In this document: positions 1 to 11,227 of the stretch, piece after piece
How positions within the stretch are numbered: position 1 is the first letter of the stretch
Layout: each line of letters opens with the position of its first letter
NCBI RefSeq assembly: GCF_032118995.1
Contig: NC_092666.1
Location: forward strand, 14,272,501-14,336,500
Source of the DNA: Asterias amurensis
Taxonomy: Eukaryota > Echinodermata > Asteroidea > Forcipulatida > Asteriidae
DNA: 64,000 nt
Direction of reading: 5' to 3'
The notes under the pieces: generated by a model
The model's input: the letters and a program-made list of their open reading frames with translations, nothing else
Databases searched by the model: none
What the model was told of the DNA's origin: nothing
Position numbers and translations under genes: made by a program

Positions 1-1216
1 CGAGTGGTACCGGTCACCTCAGTCCGAAGCCAACTCGGTCCAAGATCTTTTTGTATTGAGGGATAAAAGCTTGCTAGGCTAAGCCCGAAAAGTCTTCTTG
101 ATCTCATAAAAACATAAATGTGCAAGTCTCTCGCGTATTTGAACCGCTAAGACCATTGGTCCCCCCATTTCTACCTCCATTTTTTTAATTTTACGTCTGG
201 CAAGATTTTATTAAACAAACCATATTCGGACCTATTTCTATCTCCATGTTCGGACCAAGTTGACTTCGGACAGAGTTGGACTCGTACCCAGTTGACTTAT
301 GACCGATTTGACTCATAATACATGAGTCATTTGTAAGCATCAGGAAGCCCCAAATTAACATCAATTATTCAATATCATAAATCAATCATATTAATTGTAA
401 TCTTCCCAACGTTGTTGTATTTGTAAACTAACCATGCTAAATAATAGCGTTAAGGAGGCCCAAAATATTAGGCTCACAGGGAAGCCTTAATATAGTTTCT
501 AGAAGTGGGAAGCCTTTAGTTTCTAGAAGTACACTGTCTGTAGTCAGTAGTAGCAGACTGAATAGTCCTACGGTAGTTTGTTTTGGTTTTAATATTTTTT
601 TAAATAAAACTTTCATTTTTTTATCACTCACCAACACCAGTGACGACAACTCTCCTTCGATGCGACGTCTTTCCATGGCTGCAATACTTCCTACGAAGAC
701 CACTACAGTACAGAAATGTCAGCAGCTTCCTTTCATTCCGTGCTTCTTGTAATAAATGTTTGTTTATAAACAACATTGTCGTTTTTAAAGTTGTAAATGT
801 GCGCGCGTCAACATACAACACTGTCAATATTGGTCCCAACATCAATTTCAAGCGTCGGTCAACATTCGTGTACGACCGTCAAGACATACTAAACTGCGGC
901 ATGTAGATGCGAGTGATGTATGAAACTCGGTCGTTGACGAACGTTTTAGGTTAGGTCCAACTTTGATGTGAATGCACTTCCGGGGTGGGTCAAAGGTCGT
1001 TTCGTGGAAAAACAAGATCATGAAGATGGCAGCGCTCGTGGGATGGTCAGGTCATGGTTTTCGGAAAAGTTTTGAAATTGGTAACTGAAACTAACTGTAC
1101 ACAAATGGACATTATTAAAAACCATTTAACCATACTTTTTATTTGCAGGAAACTTTCACTCATTTCCTCATTTTTTGAAATTCCTGAAAAGTTAAAGCGT
1201 CTTTAACTCAGCTCTA
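1..1216. other. intergenic, no gene recognised
   Basis: No reading frame with exon-like properties stands out. Around 200-320 there are several loosely repeated GTTGACT/TCGGAC-type phrases, too degenerate to call a repeat array. Confidence 0.5.
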
Positions 1217-1341
1217 GCCCACCTTGTTGAGCTGTTACTATTTTAAGTGTTAGTGTTAATGGCTCCGCTTTTAACATCGGTCTCATCATCATCTTTCACC
1301 ATGTTAAAAGCGGAGCCATTAACAGCTCAACAAGGTGGGCT
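1217..1341. repeat. asymmetric fold-back repeat
   Basis: The right arm (1302-1341) is the reverse complement of the left arm, but the left arm is split in two (1217-1236 and 1257-1276) by a 20-nt insertion. The structure forms a hairpin of about 40 bp with one large bulge. No coding role is seen. Confidence 0.75.
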
Positions 1342-2907
1342 AACTCAGCTCATGGTCGGACTGAGGAGCTCAGCAGACATGACACGAGCTACAGTCATGG
1401 ACTCTCACTCTGGAGAATTTTTTGAATCGATCCCAACATCCCAAGCATATTTAGTTTCCATGGTATACACTCAACAATAATAATAAATTAATATGTCCAA
1501 TCAATTACACTGACTGAGCGACAGTTTTGTCTCAGGTCTATCATTTTTGACACAGTTCGAGTTATATTATTTTTTATTACGACTTGCAAAATATCTCAAA
1601 ATTTATTGCCTATAAAAATAAAGTACAGAGTCCATGGACTTTTTTGAGGTGATAAAAAAATGGATACAAAAGTAAATAATATATTAACTGTAAAATAATG
1701 ATGTTATTTTTAATTCATTTTTTTGTTACATGATCACATACCTATTTTATTGTTATTCGTATACATTTAAATGAATATTTTACTATACAAGTTGCTTATA
1801 AAAAATACACAATTACAAATCATTTGCTAAACCAACCACATCACATGCCAACCGTACTCCTAGAACAATGATGTTTGTTTCGCTATACAGTTCGTGAAGA
1901 TGAAAGCAGATAGTGGAACAAACCTCTCATACATGTAGTGCTAGGAGTGTAGAAAAATATGCCAACCTTGTTAACTTGCATGGACTCTTTGGATTTAGGA
2001 AGTTCTAAATTCTACCTCCATGATTGATCCTAGTTGATCAAGTAGTGAGAAATCCGAACCCTCCATCCTCCCGAAGGTCGCAGTCAGGCATAGTACTTTA
2101 GAAGAAGCTGTTTTCCTTCCTCCAAGTAGTACTGACTTGAACCAAGGCTAGAAATTTGGCCCAATATAACCGGTAACCCCATCCAAAAGTTTATAGTCTT
2201 GGTGCAATGTGACCTTCTCGTTTTAGTTTTTTAACAACTCTCAAAGCACAAATTAATGTAAACAAGGAAGTCTTGCACCATGCTAAAAAGAAAACTTCCC
2301 CACAGCTTGGAGACAATGAACAAATTTTAAGAAATTAATAAAATATCTTACACCCGGTTCAGACATCAGGCCCTCCAGACTCCGAACCAAATAGATTAGG
2401 AGCGACTCTGGGTCGACCCAATTAAATTTTGGTTTCATCAGGCGAACATAACATTTACATTTACATTAAGTTCAGCTCATGACAAGTTCTACGTCTGAAA
2501 CAATGCGCTCCAGAGACAATCCTACTTGTTTGAGACGTTGACCTTTTCATGTTAATTCAGAGTTTGGTTCGGTATGACTCCAATGGAGCGCCTGTCTAAA
2601 ACGATGTTACTAAATTACTTCTGATTTCAGCTCAACAATATGATTGCCTGTTAATAATATAAGTGACTTTATTTTTTAGCGCTAGTACTAGTAGACAAAA
2701 TACATGTCTCAAAAAATTATACATTTAAAATGCAATGCCCAGATTGAATAGTGGTTGGTGCTGAAATTTGTTTGACAACTATTGTTTGAAAATTTAATTG
2801 GTTGGACCAGAAAGTTTACCATGATTCAATGTAGTTGTATACACTAATTTAAAAGCCATTTTAAAAGCCAAGTTCAGGTCATTTAGTTGATATAATTCAG
2901 TCAAAAG
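1342..2907. other. AT-rich intergenic, no gene recognised
   Basis: AT-rich sequence with short frames only. No domain, RNA gene or clear repeat structure was recognised. Confidence 0.5.
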
Positions 2908-3105
2908 AACCTGGGTCCAATTCCATAAAGCCTGTAAACACAAATACTTGCTAAGCACCACAAAATATTGCTTAGCAGAAAATGGTTACCTGCCAAAAGT
3001 CCATGCAGTTTGCATTGTGTGACTGGTGCCCCACCCACTTTTTGCTTAGCATCAGCAGTATTTTCTGCTTTAAAAAAAACATGTAGCTTGATGAAATTGG
3101 GCCCA
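2908..3105. mobile_element. fold-back MITE, family B (copy 1)
   Basis: Imperfect inverted repeat whose ends read GGGTCCAATTCCATAAAGC and, on the other side, the complement of a GGGCCCAATTTCAT-type end. TGCTTAGCA-type segments recur in both arms. The same ends recur at about 3732, 5143, 5955, 25242 and 60648, which supports a dispersed non-autonomous family. The family was recognised by comparison within the window only. Confidence 0.75.
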
Positions 3106-3731
3106 GTCCAACAACAAGCATGGGCAATATTTTGTCTGTTCACTTGTTTACCCTTATCAAAGAAATTATTATAAAAACTGTTTTTTTTTTCATTTGGCCT
3201 ACAAAACATTATTTAATATTCATAGCATTTCTTGCCTTGGTTTCTAAGAAAGATTTTGTGAATTTGATTTTAATCTCAGCCAAGCAATTAATTCTAAAAA
3301 CTTCGCTCCTTAGTAAACAATTTTTTACGAGTGGTAAAGCTTGCAAAAAATGTGGTTTTGTTTTATCAAAAAGTTTCATCGAGCCAAAAACACTGCATAA
3401 AGTGCACTTTTACATTTTGGGTAACCTCAAATTTTGATTGTTTCTAAAGACAAAAGCTGCTCTTTAAAGTTGTCTTTCTAACTACTGTGAATCCATCAAA
3501 GTCCAAGGTTAATTGTACTAGAATGTACTTCATGAGGCCAGGCGGGCCAATTTTATTAAACCAAAGGATGAAAGTACCGGGCTACATTGTACGATGGCAT
3601 TTGAGTTTGATGGATTCAAGAAAAACTTATTTACTAAATGTTACACTGGGACTGGGTAAGTGGCTGCCATGGAGCAATAAACTGCTACATGTAGTTGATT
3701 GCTCCATGGTGGCTCGAATGCGACTGTGACC

Positions 3732-3919
3732 TTTAGCTCAACTTCATAAAGCTGTGAAGCAGAAAGTACTTCTTAGCAAAAAAACAAGTGCGGCACCAGT
3801 TGCCACAATTTAAACTTTGTGGAATTTTGGCTGCTACCCAGTCTCTGCTAAGCAAGATATTTCTGTGCCTACTGCTTAGCATATTTTTGTGCTTACAGGC
3901 TTTATGAAATTGAGCCCCG
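3732..3919. mobile_element. fold-back MITE, family B (copy 2)
   Basis: Starts with a CTCAACTTCATAAAGCTG end and finishes with the inverted form before GAGCCCC. Internal GCTTAGCA motifs match copy 1. It lies 27 bp before a family T3 element. Confidence 0.7.
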
Positions 3920-3946
3920 ATATCAAGTGAATACATGTTTGTGCAT

Positions 3947-4335
3947 TTAAAGGAACACGTTGCCTTGGATCGGACGAGTTGGTCAAAACAAAAGCGTTTG
4001 TAACCGTTTTTTATAAAATGCATATGGTTGGAAAGATGTTTTAAAAGTAGAATACAATGATCCACACAAGTTTGCCTCGAAATTGCGTGGTTTTCCTTCT
4101 ACTGTGCGAACTAACACGGTCGGCCATTTATGGGAGTCAAAATTTTGACCCCCATAAATGGCCGACGTGTTTGTCGACGAGGTAAAAGGAAAACCACGCA
4201 ATTTCGAGGCATGTTTGTGTGGATCATTGTATTCTACTTTTACAACATCTTTCTACCCATATGCATTTTATAAAAAACGGTTCGAACGCTTTTCAAAGAC
4301 CAACTCGACCGATCCAAGGCAACGTGTTCCTTTAA
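3947..4335. mobile_element. TTAA MITE, family T3 (copy 1)
   Basis: Bounded by TTAA on both sides. The two halves are long inverted repeats of roughly 190 bp, starting TTAAAGGAACACGTTGCC and ending with its complement. The centre is a near-perfect palindrome at about 4120-4165 containing CATTTATGG and CCATAAATG. Two more copies lie at 33819 and 40185. TTAA target duplication is the known signature of piggyBac-type transposition; no transposase is present, so the element is non-autonomous. Confidence 0.9.
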
Positions 4336-4496
4336 GCGCGATGCCATAGCAACAACCACAGCCATACCACAGCCATAGCTGCAGTCACAAACTCAGACAT
4401 AGCCTAAGCTCCTCTCTTCAAGTGTCTTTATCCAATAAGGCGCTGTCATGATCCTGCTTGTTTCAGTTGAACATACGTGGGGAATCATAATGGCTA

Positions 4497-4990
4497 TACT
4501 TGACCCAGTCTAACTATTGTCAGTTGGTGGTAGTCTAAAAAGTGTTGTCCATGTAGACCAAATCCAATGGTTGAACTTGTAGCAGAGTCTTAAGACCTTT
4601 AGATGGTGGCACATCGTCCAAAAAGTTTAATTATTTTGGTCTCCTCAACATCCCTACATGCCCTACATGAGTTGAATAGTTGAACTTGTCAATGAGTGTC
4701 ACCTGGCAAGACTTGACGCAATCTCGTTGAGCTGGTGGCACAAAGTCTAAAAAGTTTTGGTATGCCTTTACGCTGATCCTAGGTCACTTCAATGGTTCAA
4801 CATGCAGCGGAAAAATCATCTGGGTAGACTTCCCACAGTCTTTAAGCTGATGGTACAAAGTCTGAAATGCAAAGTGTATGTCACTTGAACGGCGGTTGAA
4901 CTGATAGTGAAGAATCATCTGGCTAGACTTATGCAGTCCTTCCTCAGCTATTGGCACAGTCTAAAAAGCAGTGATGAGCCTCAAGGTTGG
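4497..4990. repeat. degenerate tandem repeat, about 110-120 bp unit
   Basis: Phrases of the type GTTGAACTTG, CTGGCAAGACTT, GCTGATGGTACAAAGTCT and AGTCTAAAAAG recur in the same order about every 110-120 bp, some four or five times. Units differ by many substitutions, so this is an old array. It sits in non-coding DNA. Confidence 0.6.
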
Positions 4991-5142
4991 GTGTATGTTA
5001 TCTTAAAGGTCATCATCTCAATCTGCAGAAGAAAATTAAAAATTAAAAAGAAATGAACTTTTATGAAATATTTTAATACAATATCAGTTGTTCTGAGAAG
5101 GACAGACTGAATGTGTTCTTCTCATGTGTTCTTCTCAAGCTC

Positions 5143-5392
5143 GGGGCCCAATTTCAAAGAGCTGCTAAGCACAAAAATTTGCTCAGCATGAAATTTCTTC
5201 TTTGATAAAAACAGGATTACCAACCAAATTTCCACATGATTTTCAGGATAAGCAAACAACAGCTGAATACGAGTAACAAGAAATATTTAACAAACGGAAT
5301 TTTTGTTTGTAATCCCCCGTTTTTATCATGGTAGAAGTTTCATGCTAAGCAATTTTTTTTGTGCTAAGCAGCTCCATGTAATTGGGCCCAGA
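5143..5392. mobile_element. fold-back MITE, family B (copy 3, most complete)
   Basis: Begins GGGGCCCAATTTCAAAGAGC and ends with the inverse before GGGCCCAG. Both arms carry GCTAAGCA close to the ends. This copy shows the family structure best. Confidence 0.8.
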
Positions 5393-5596
5393 TCAGCTCT
5401 TCAACTCACATCACACAACATTCACTTTGTTGTTGATGTGGTTTTAAAAAAAAAAAATCTTAAAAATCTTGACTTAGTTTTCACAGAGAATAGCTGGAAC
5501 AAATGAAATTTAAAACCTTTAACTCTTTTGCAAAATTTGCCGATTCTTCTCTTTAAACAAGTCAAAGTAGGATTTGAAACCTTGCATGGTGGGAGT

Positions 5597-5877
5597 TAGT
5601 CTTGGTTCCAAGACCATTGCTGTTGCAGGGTCATACACAATCAACGTTCCGATCTATGCACAGCAAACTGCACACGCTTGTAATGAATGAACAAAGAGGG
5701 CGCTGTGACTAGTGTTCTTTTCCCCCTAACAACAAATCCGGTCTGGGAATCAGAAATACAAAGCTCCATCTATGTTCATTTATTACAAGCGTGCACAATT
5801 TGCTGCGCATAAACACATAGATCGAAACAATGGTTGTGTGTGACCGCGCAACACCAATGGTCTTGGAACCAAGACTA
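5597..5877. mobile_element. TIR MITE, family E (copy 1), 9-bp target duplication
   Basis: Terminal inverted repeats start TAGTCTTGGTTCCAAGACCA and extend through most of the arms. The 281-bp element is flanked by an exact direct repeat GGTGGGAGT (5588-5596 and 5878-5886), a 9-bp target duplication. Removing it rejoins an older repeat, also found near 38055, that contains a TTTGCGGTA segment. Duplications of this length are typical of Mutator-like elements, but that class call is inference. Confidence 0.85.
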
Positions 5878-5954
5878 GGTGGGAGTTTAATTAGGTGAAG
5901 TTTGCGGTAGCAGCATGTGCGAATCTCTTTAAAGTAGTGTTGGTTCTGTTAAGA

Positions 5955-6165
5955 ACTGAGCACGAAAATTTGCTTGGCATGAAATTTCTTCCTCTTACCA
6001 ACCAAATTTCCATTCTTTTTCTATTGCTTGATACTGGTGTTCAGCTATTGTTTGCTTAGTCTTGAAAATTATGTGGAAATTCAGTTGGTAATCCTACTTT
6101 TATCGAGGCAAAAAATTTCATGATAAGCAAATTTTTGTGCTAAGCAGCTTTATGAAACATGGCCC
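5955..6165. mobile_element. fold-back MITE, family B (copy 4)
   Basis: Carries the B-family GAGCACGAAAATTTGCTTGG segment on the left and GCTAAGCAGCTTTATGAAAC on the right. The terminal GGGCCC is partly lost, so this is a slightly decayed copy. Confidence 0.7.
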
Positions 6166-6535
6166 TGGTGGTTGCCAACAACTCAATGTTTTGATCAGTG
6201 TACTTTGATTGTATTCTGGAGAAAGCTGGACTCTGTTGCAAGAAATGTTTTGGACTAATTTTTTCAAACTTACCAAGTGGTTTGTCTTAAAGTATTCGCA
6301 TCTGTGTCCTTGCAACAACACAACAGAAAGTAGCCTTCAGTCAAGGTGCTCGCTGAACCCCAGGTGGTATGCACTCACGATGCATCGGTGGTGTCCATCC
6401 GAACAGCTGTTGTAGTCACCACTCTACCAAAGACTTCTCAACTATGAGGGAACAGAAAAGAAGACACAGATCACTTTGTTACCATGAGTTCATAACATTT
6501 TGTTTGTGAAAAATTCAATTGCAGGAAGAGCTTAC

Positions 6536-7203
6536 TTCCATTGCTTCAGGAAGGGTTGCAGTTTTGGGTGATAGTTCAGAACAGAACTTTGTAAAAAGAA
6601 CTTGAGAATGAAACAACTTGCTTTTAAGTGCTCAAGTTGTTTCATTCTCAAGTTGTTTTTAACTCGATGGTTTTGAAGGTTGTCCATGGATGTCCAATCC
6701 CAAATGTCACAAGTATCTTGGCTGCTGTTTTTTTTAACTATACTGTTTGCTTCTGTCCATAGATAGTACTTGAAAGATTTTTTAGCAGGATTCAAAAACT
6801 TTGTTTTTTCTTCTTTATAATTTCAAGGATTGGCTGAAGTATATTTTCAAGGATAAAATAATGTTTAGATATGTTCATAGTTCTCAAAATTTCCTGAGCG
6901 ATTGTCCCATTTTTAAAGTTCTTTCTTCACAAGTAAAGGCCCGGTCACACAGGACCTTATAAGGAAATCGAGAGAGATAAAAATGCACGCACTCGATTTG
7001 CGTGTTCTGCGCGAAGACTTTCAACCAATCGAAGACGTGCAGTTCTTGTTCTTGTTCTCATTATCGGGGCCTGTGTGACAGGGCCTAAACTTGTAAAAAC
7101 TTGATACATTACCAAACCTTTTGTAAGTCATCATCCATCAACACTCTTACAATGTCAGCACAGACTTCTTTATCATCTTCAGAAAGAACCGATAATCTGC
7201 TTC
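6536..7203 (-). CDS. two candidate exons of an unidentified minus-strand gene
   Basis: On the minus strand, 7203-7113 follows a good acceptor (TTTTTCTTCCAG) and ends before GTAATG. In one frame it reads SRLSVLSEDDKEVCADIVRV and continues LMDDDLQKV, with no stop. The next segment, 6586-6536, starts after TTTTTACAAAG, ends before GTAAGC, and joins in phase (2/2) to read SVLNYHPKLQPFLKQWK. Composition and phase agreement look exon-like, but I recognise no family, and I could not extend the chain confidently in either direction. It could be a helical-repeat protein, a decayed gene or chance. Confidence 0.35.
6593..6660. repeat. near-perfect 28-bp-stem hairpin
   Basis: Arms 6593-6620 and 6633-6660 pair over 28 positions with a single G-G mismatch, around a 12-nt loop. 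The stem core is CTTGAGAATGAAACAACTTG and its exact complement. It could be a young palindrome or a small-RNA precursor; no mature arm can be identified by eye. Confidence 0.85.
6939..7086. mobile_element. fold-back repeat with GGCCCGGTCACAC ends
   Basis: Begins AGGCCCGGTCACACAGGACC and ends with the complementary CCTGTGTGACAGGGCCT. A similar terminus type (GGGCCATGTCACACGAGG) bounds the element at 19789, so this is probably a loose family of non-autonomous inverted-repeat elements. Confidence 0.65.
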
Positions 7204-7473
7204 CTGGAAGAAAAACTTACATCTAGAAAGGTTAGCATTTTTAGATCAAATCAATTAGCAAAAGTCAGGTTCACCATATTGACTTGACATGGGTTTTTTG
7301 GTAACAGAGTAGATGAACAGATGGAGTCGGGTCTTTCAGAAAAAAATAGTCAAGGCTTGAATGCAAGATTGAATTTAAGATTGATAGAAATGAAGTCTAG
7401 AATTTTGCCTTCAACATTGGTACTATCCGTTACCTCAGAAAGTGCCCAATACTTTACCAATAATGTCATCTAC

Positions 7474-7532
7474 AGTGGCCAAGAGATGCCATCAGTGCAC
7501 GATTCCTTGCCACAACATCTACTTTGGAATAG
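7474..7532 (-). CDS. candidate exon, minus strand
   Basis: Preceded on the minus strand by CTATTAACAG and followed by GTAGATG. The open frame reads YSKVDVVARNRALMASLGH. Splicing directly to 7203 would create a TGA at the junction, so either the donor is wrong, another exon lies between, or the gene is broken. No family recognised. Confidence 0.25.
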
Positions 7533-7817
7533 CTGTTAATAGAAAGTGGAAAACAAAAACATGGTTAAGCTCAGTTCATACTTCCTGTAAATGCGATTGC
7601 GGTACAAGTTTGACGTCACACATTTGCAAGGAATAATTCGAAAAAATTAGACTGAGCTCAACTCCTGCAAAACATTCTCAGTAAAAACAGGGCTGTGACG
7701 TCAAAATTTGTATTACACTTGAAACTGTAGCTGTGAAGGGATCGAGTATTTCTCGATCAACCTCAAACATACTTTACCTAATACTTAACCTGATACAAAA
7801 TCCGATTATGAAGAACA

Positions 7818-8072
7818 TAGTCTTGGCCCAAGATAGTGCTCGTTAATGAACAGTGTACATGTGCGCAGTTGTACAGCGCTAAAGCTCGCCCTTTACTGTA
7901 TGATTTAATATACTGGTGAGCTTGAAATCTAGACTATACTGGCAAGCTATGGGGTAGATTTTAGCCTCGCCAGTAAATTAAATCATATCGTAAAGGGCGC
8001 ACTTTAGTGATTTACAACCAACTGCGCGTAGTACACTATCCAATACGATCACTATAGTCTTGGCCAAGACTA
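7818..8072. mobile_element. TIR MITE, family E (related copy)
   Basis: Ends are TAGTCTTGGCC and its complement. Flanks are TGAAGAACA (7809-7817) and GGAAGAACA (8073-8081), an 8/9 match that fits the 9-bp target duplication of the copy at 5597. The inner sequence differs from that copy, so this is a sister subfamily. Confidence 0.75.
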
Positions 8073-8631
8073 GGAAGAACAGGACACTGTGGAAGACAAA
8101 ACAAAAAGAGAGTGGATTAGAACATGTTTAGAGGCTACAGGTAAAGGCTGAAAGAAAAGGTTAGGTACATGGAGAATTTAGTTTTAAAAACCTGCTGGGA
8201 GAAAAAGTTTGGTTAGCCCTGTGGAGAAAATGGTTAGCGTTCTTACCCATACTTAACCTATGATGTTAAACTTGCCCTTTGCTGCGACCCTTGACCTCAC
8301 TGACCTCCGGCTCACTCATCATCAGAGACATCAGAGGGAGAGACTTCACCATCTACTCAAAGTCTAGTGACGGCATAGTTCTTAGTTTTGATTAAAGACA
8401 TCAGATTTTTTCATTCAAGGCATTTTTTTTTTTTCATTAAAATGTGGCGCTGCAAAGGCAATGAGATTGAGCATCTTGAATCAAGACTAAGCACTACACC
8501 AGTCACACCTTATACTTAACCTGTACCAGGACACCTGCTGAAAGAATAGAGAGTTAGTCTTATCTCTAGGCCTTTACTAAATACTCTAGGCCTTTCTATC
8601 TTACCATTCATACTTACCTCACTGTAGCTAA

Positions 8632-8754
8632 TTTCACGAAACTTTACGCAACTGCGTAAATCCACTTGCACAACGTTTATGATGTAAGTTGCGCCATAGA
8701 CGTTGCGCAAGTGGGGCTTACGCAGTTGTGTAAAGTTTTGTGAAATCGGCTGCT
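8632..8754. repeat. fold-back repeat
   Basis: Arms ATTTCACGAAACTTTACGCA and the near-complement near 8735-8750 (TAAAGTTTTGTGAAAT) flank a second inverted pair around GCGCAAGTGG/CCACTTGCAC. An element with similar GATTTCAC ends lies near 61280-61410. Confidence 0.7.
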
Positions 8755-10739
8755 GAGTCTTTTTTCTTGGCTTGTTCCTGTCCCTCTTCTCTTATCTTTG
8801 TATGTTTTGTCTTCTCCTCTCTTGTGTTGATTTCTTTGTTTTCTTCTTTCTTCACATTTTTTTTTTTTTTTGCAGCGCTCACCAATTGATTGATTTATAT
8901 TTTAGACAACGTATTTGGAATGAGCCATAAAAGAAATAAAACTCAAACTCATTTGCATTTCAGGACTACAGCTTTAACTGAAACTTGTATTTCTTACAAG
9001 TTTTCAATTTTTATTTTTATTTTTTATTTTGGTCTAAATAAGTAAGGGATACAGCAATTTAGTTTATCATTTTGACTTAAACTTTGTTGTTCATGCTTTA
9101 TCGAAAATGTCCAACATTCAGAATGGAATGCTGATATTATTAGGATTATTTAAATATTAATTTAGCTAATGTCTAAATTATATATTTAAATTTCCTAAAT
9201 CAATCATCAAATCTTCAATTCTATTTTCCTTTAGTTTGAACTTAATCTGTTGAGAAGGGTTACATATATTTTTTATTTACTTTACTAATTTTGAATTTAC
9301 TAAACTTTATGCTCTTTAAGTTAAACATGTCTGCATTCAGATTTGATGTATTGCTGTTATTAGGCATAAATATTAATTTAGATGTTCTAAATTATATATT
9401 TATTACTCCTAAATTAAACATACCATCAAATGAATGCTGATTGGACTTGATGAGTATTTGACTGCATATCAAGCATTAGACTATTTCTTATTGTTGAGGG
9501 TCACTTTGTGCTTACAGTTAATAGGTCTGCGCTGCAGCTTAAGTTAAAGACCCCCCCCCCAAAAAAAAAAAATAAATAAAATAAAATAAAAAAGATGTTT
9601 TTCTTTCAAGACAATTACATGCTCATCTTTTTTGAGACAATATTGAAAATTAGTAAGAAAAGCATATTATTTAGGCCTATTTGAATTACAAATTGTTTAT
9701 TTAAACGTTATGACAACTTATAGATAAACATGACAACTGATGACTTGAAGTATCAACCCCTCGCAAGAAATTTCCAGAAAAGTCTCCTAATTAAAAAGCA
9801 TCACTGGCTTCGACCAATATGCAAATCAAGAAATACCAAAGACAATGCGATGTCCCCTTGAAAGCTACACAATATTAAGGGACAACATCAACAAGATCGC
9901 AGAACATCTTGGAGGGGGGAAAGGGGTGGTAGCGAGGGTGGGACTCTGCAAGAGAACGGGTTAGATCTTCTCTTACACTTCGATGTCTTCGTCTTGTCTT
10001 GGTCTTGATTAAGGACAACTTGCATTTTCCGACCTCCACTATTATTGCATTTCATTTTTTTTTCTTTTTCTTTTTTAAGTAAGTTTTTATCAGTAATTGT
10101 TTTTATTGTTTATTTTTCTAAACTTGTTTTCTTTCAAGTCAAATTCATTTTTAATCATTTTTTTTTTTTAATTCTTTTTTTTTTCCAAAACTGAAAAACT
10201 TGAAAAAGTTAGTTTTTGTATGTCTGTATTGCAAGGTTGCTCAAGTGATTAAAATTGTTTGTGGGGGGGGGGGTGCAAGGGGTAATGGTCCAACATAATA
10301 AACTACCTAGTGAAACTACCTAGCTGTTATTTAGCTGTCACGCTGACTGTTTATGGGTTCAACCCAAATACATTCTGTGCCTCCGATGTAGTTCTGATGA
10401 TTTTTTCTTCCATTGAGTTTGTATGGGGGGGGGGGCCTTTGGGGATGTATGCTTCTTTGTAGTGTTGACAAATAGTTTGGTCTGTTGTAAGCCTTTCTGA
10501 AACTTCTCTTGGATGTTGTTCTCTACTGTTCTTCTTAAAAATGTTTAGGAGTATGGCAATTAAGGCCATAAAAGCTAATTTTTTATCAAAGAGGAGAATT
10601 ACACTTGAGCAAACTTGACTAGAGTGGAGGTCGAATTTTGCCAAGTTTTCCTTACCTGAATCCGGCGATGACTCCAGCGAAGACTCAGGCGATGACTCCA
10701 CTGTTCGTCCACAAACCACATATCCATAGATACTCTAAC
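8755..10739. other. AT-rich low-complexity intergenic region
   Basis: Contains long T runs, A-rich patches, a C9A11 junction near 9547, and G runs near 10263 and 10427. A region near 9120-9470 has a loosely repeated ATATTAATTTAG...CTAAATTATATATTTA phrase about 230 bp apart. No gene recognised. Confidence 0.5.
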
Positions 10740-10775
10740 TGCCATCTGGTTTCACATGTCTCTCAGACGGAGAAG
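10740..10775 (-). CDS. candidate 36-bp micro-exon, minus strand
   Basis: A strong polypyrimidine tract and acceptor (TTAACTTTCACTTTATAG) precede it on the minus strand, and GTTAGAG follows. In one phase it reads SPSERHVKPDG. The phase does not match the candidate exon at 11228-11393, so the link is unproven. Confidence 0.2.
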
Positions 10776-11227
10776 CTATAAAGTGAAAGTTAAAAAAAAT
10801 TAATTAGGCCAAACAAATTTAATAATTATTCAATAAAATCCTCAATACTATTCCTTTCATTCCCTGGAATGAAGTTATTTCCCTCAAAATAAACTATTTC
10901 ATTCCAGCGACAAAATAATATTTCGACTGAATGAAAAAAAAATTCTGATGGAAAAACAATTTTGAGCATAAAATATAAAAAAATTATTGGGGGGGGGGGG
11001 TAACTTTCCAAGGGAAAAGTATTTAGAGATAATGAGAGTTATTTTTGGAGGTTAACAAACTCAAAAAGGAAAGAACTTCATTTTCTGCCTTCACGTTTTA
11101 TAATTTTTTTATACAAAAAAGGAACATGGTGGCAGGATACGGACATTTTTTTCCCCGAACAAATAACTTGTGAGAACAAAACACCGTTTTTGAAGAAAGA
11201 ATGTTTTTTATTCAGTTTGGTCTTAAC

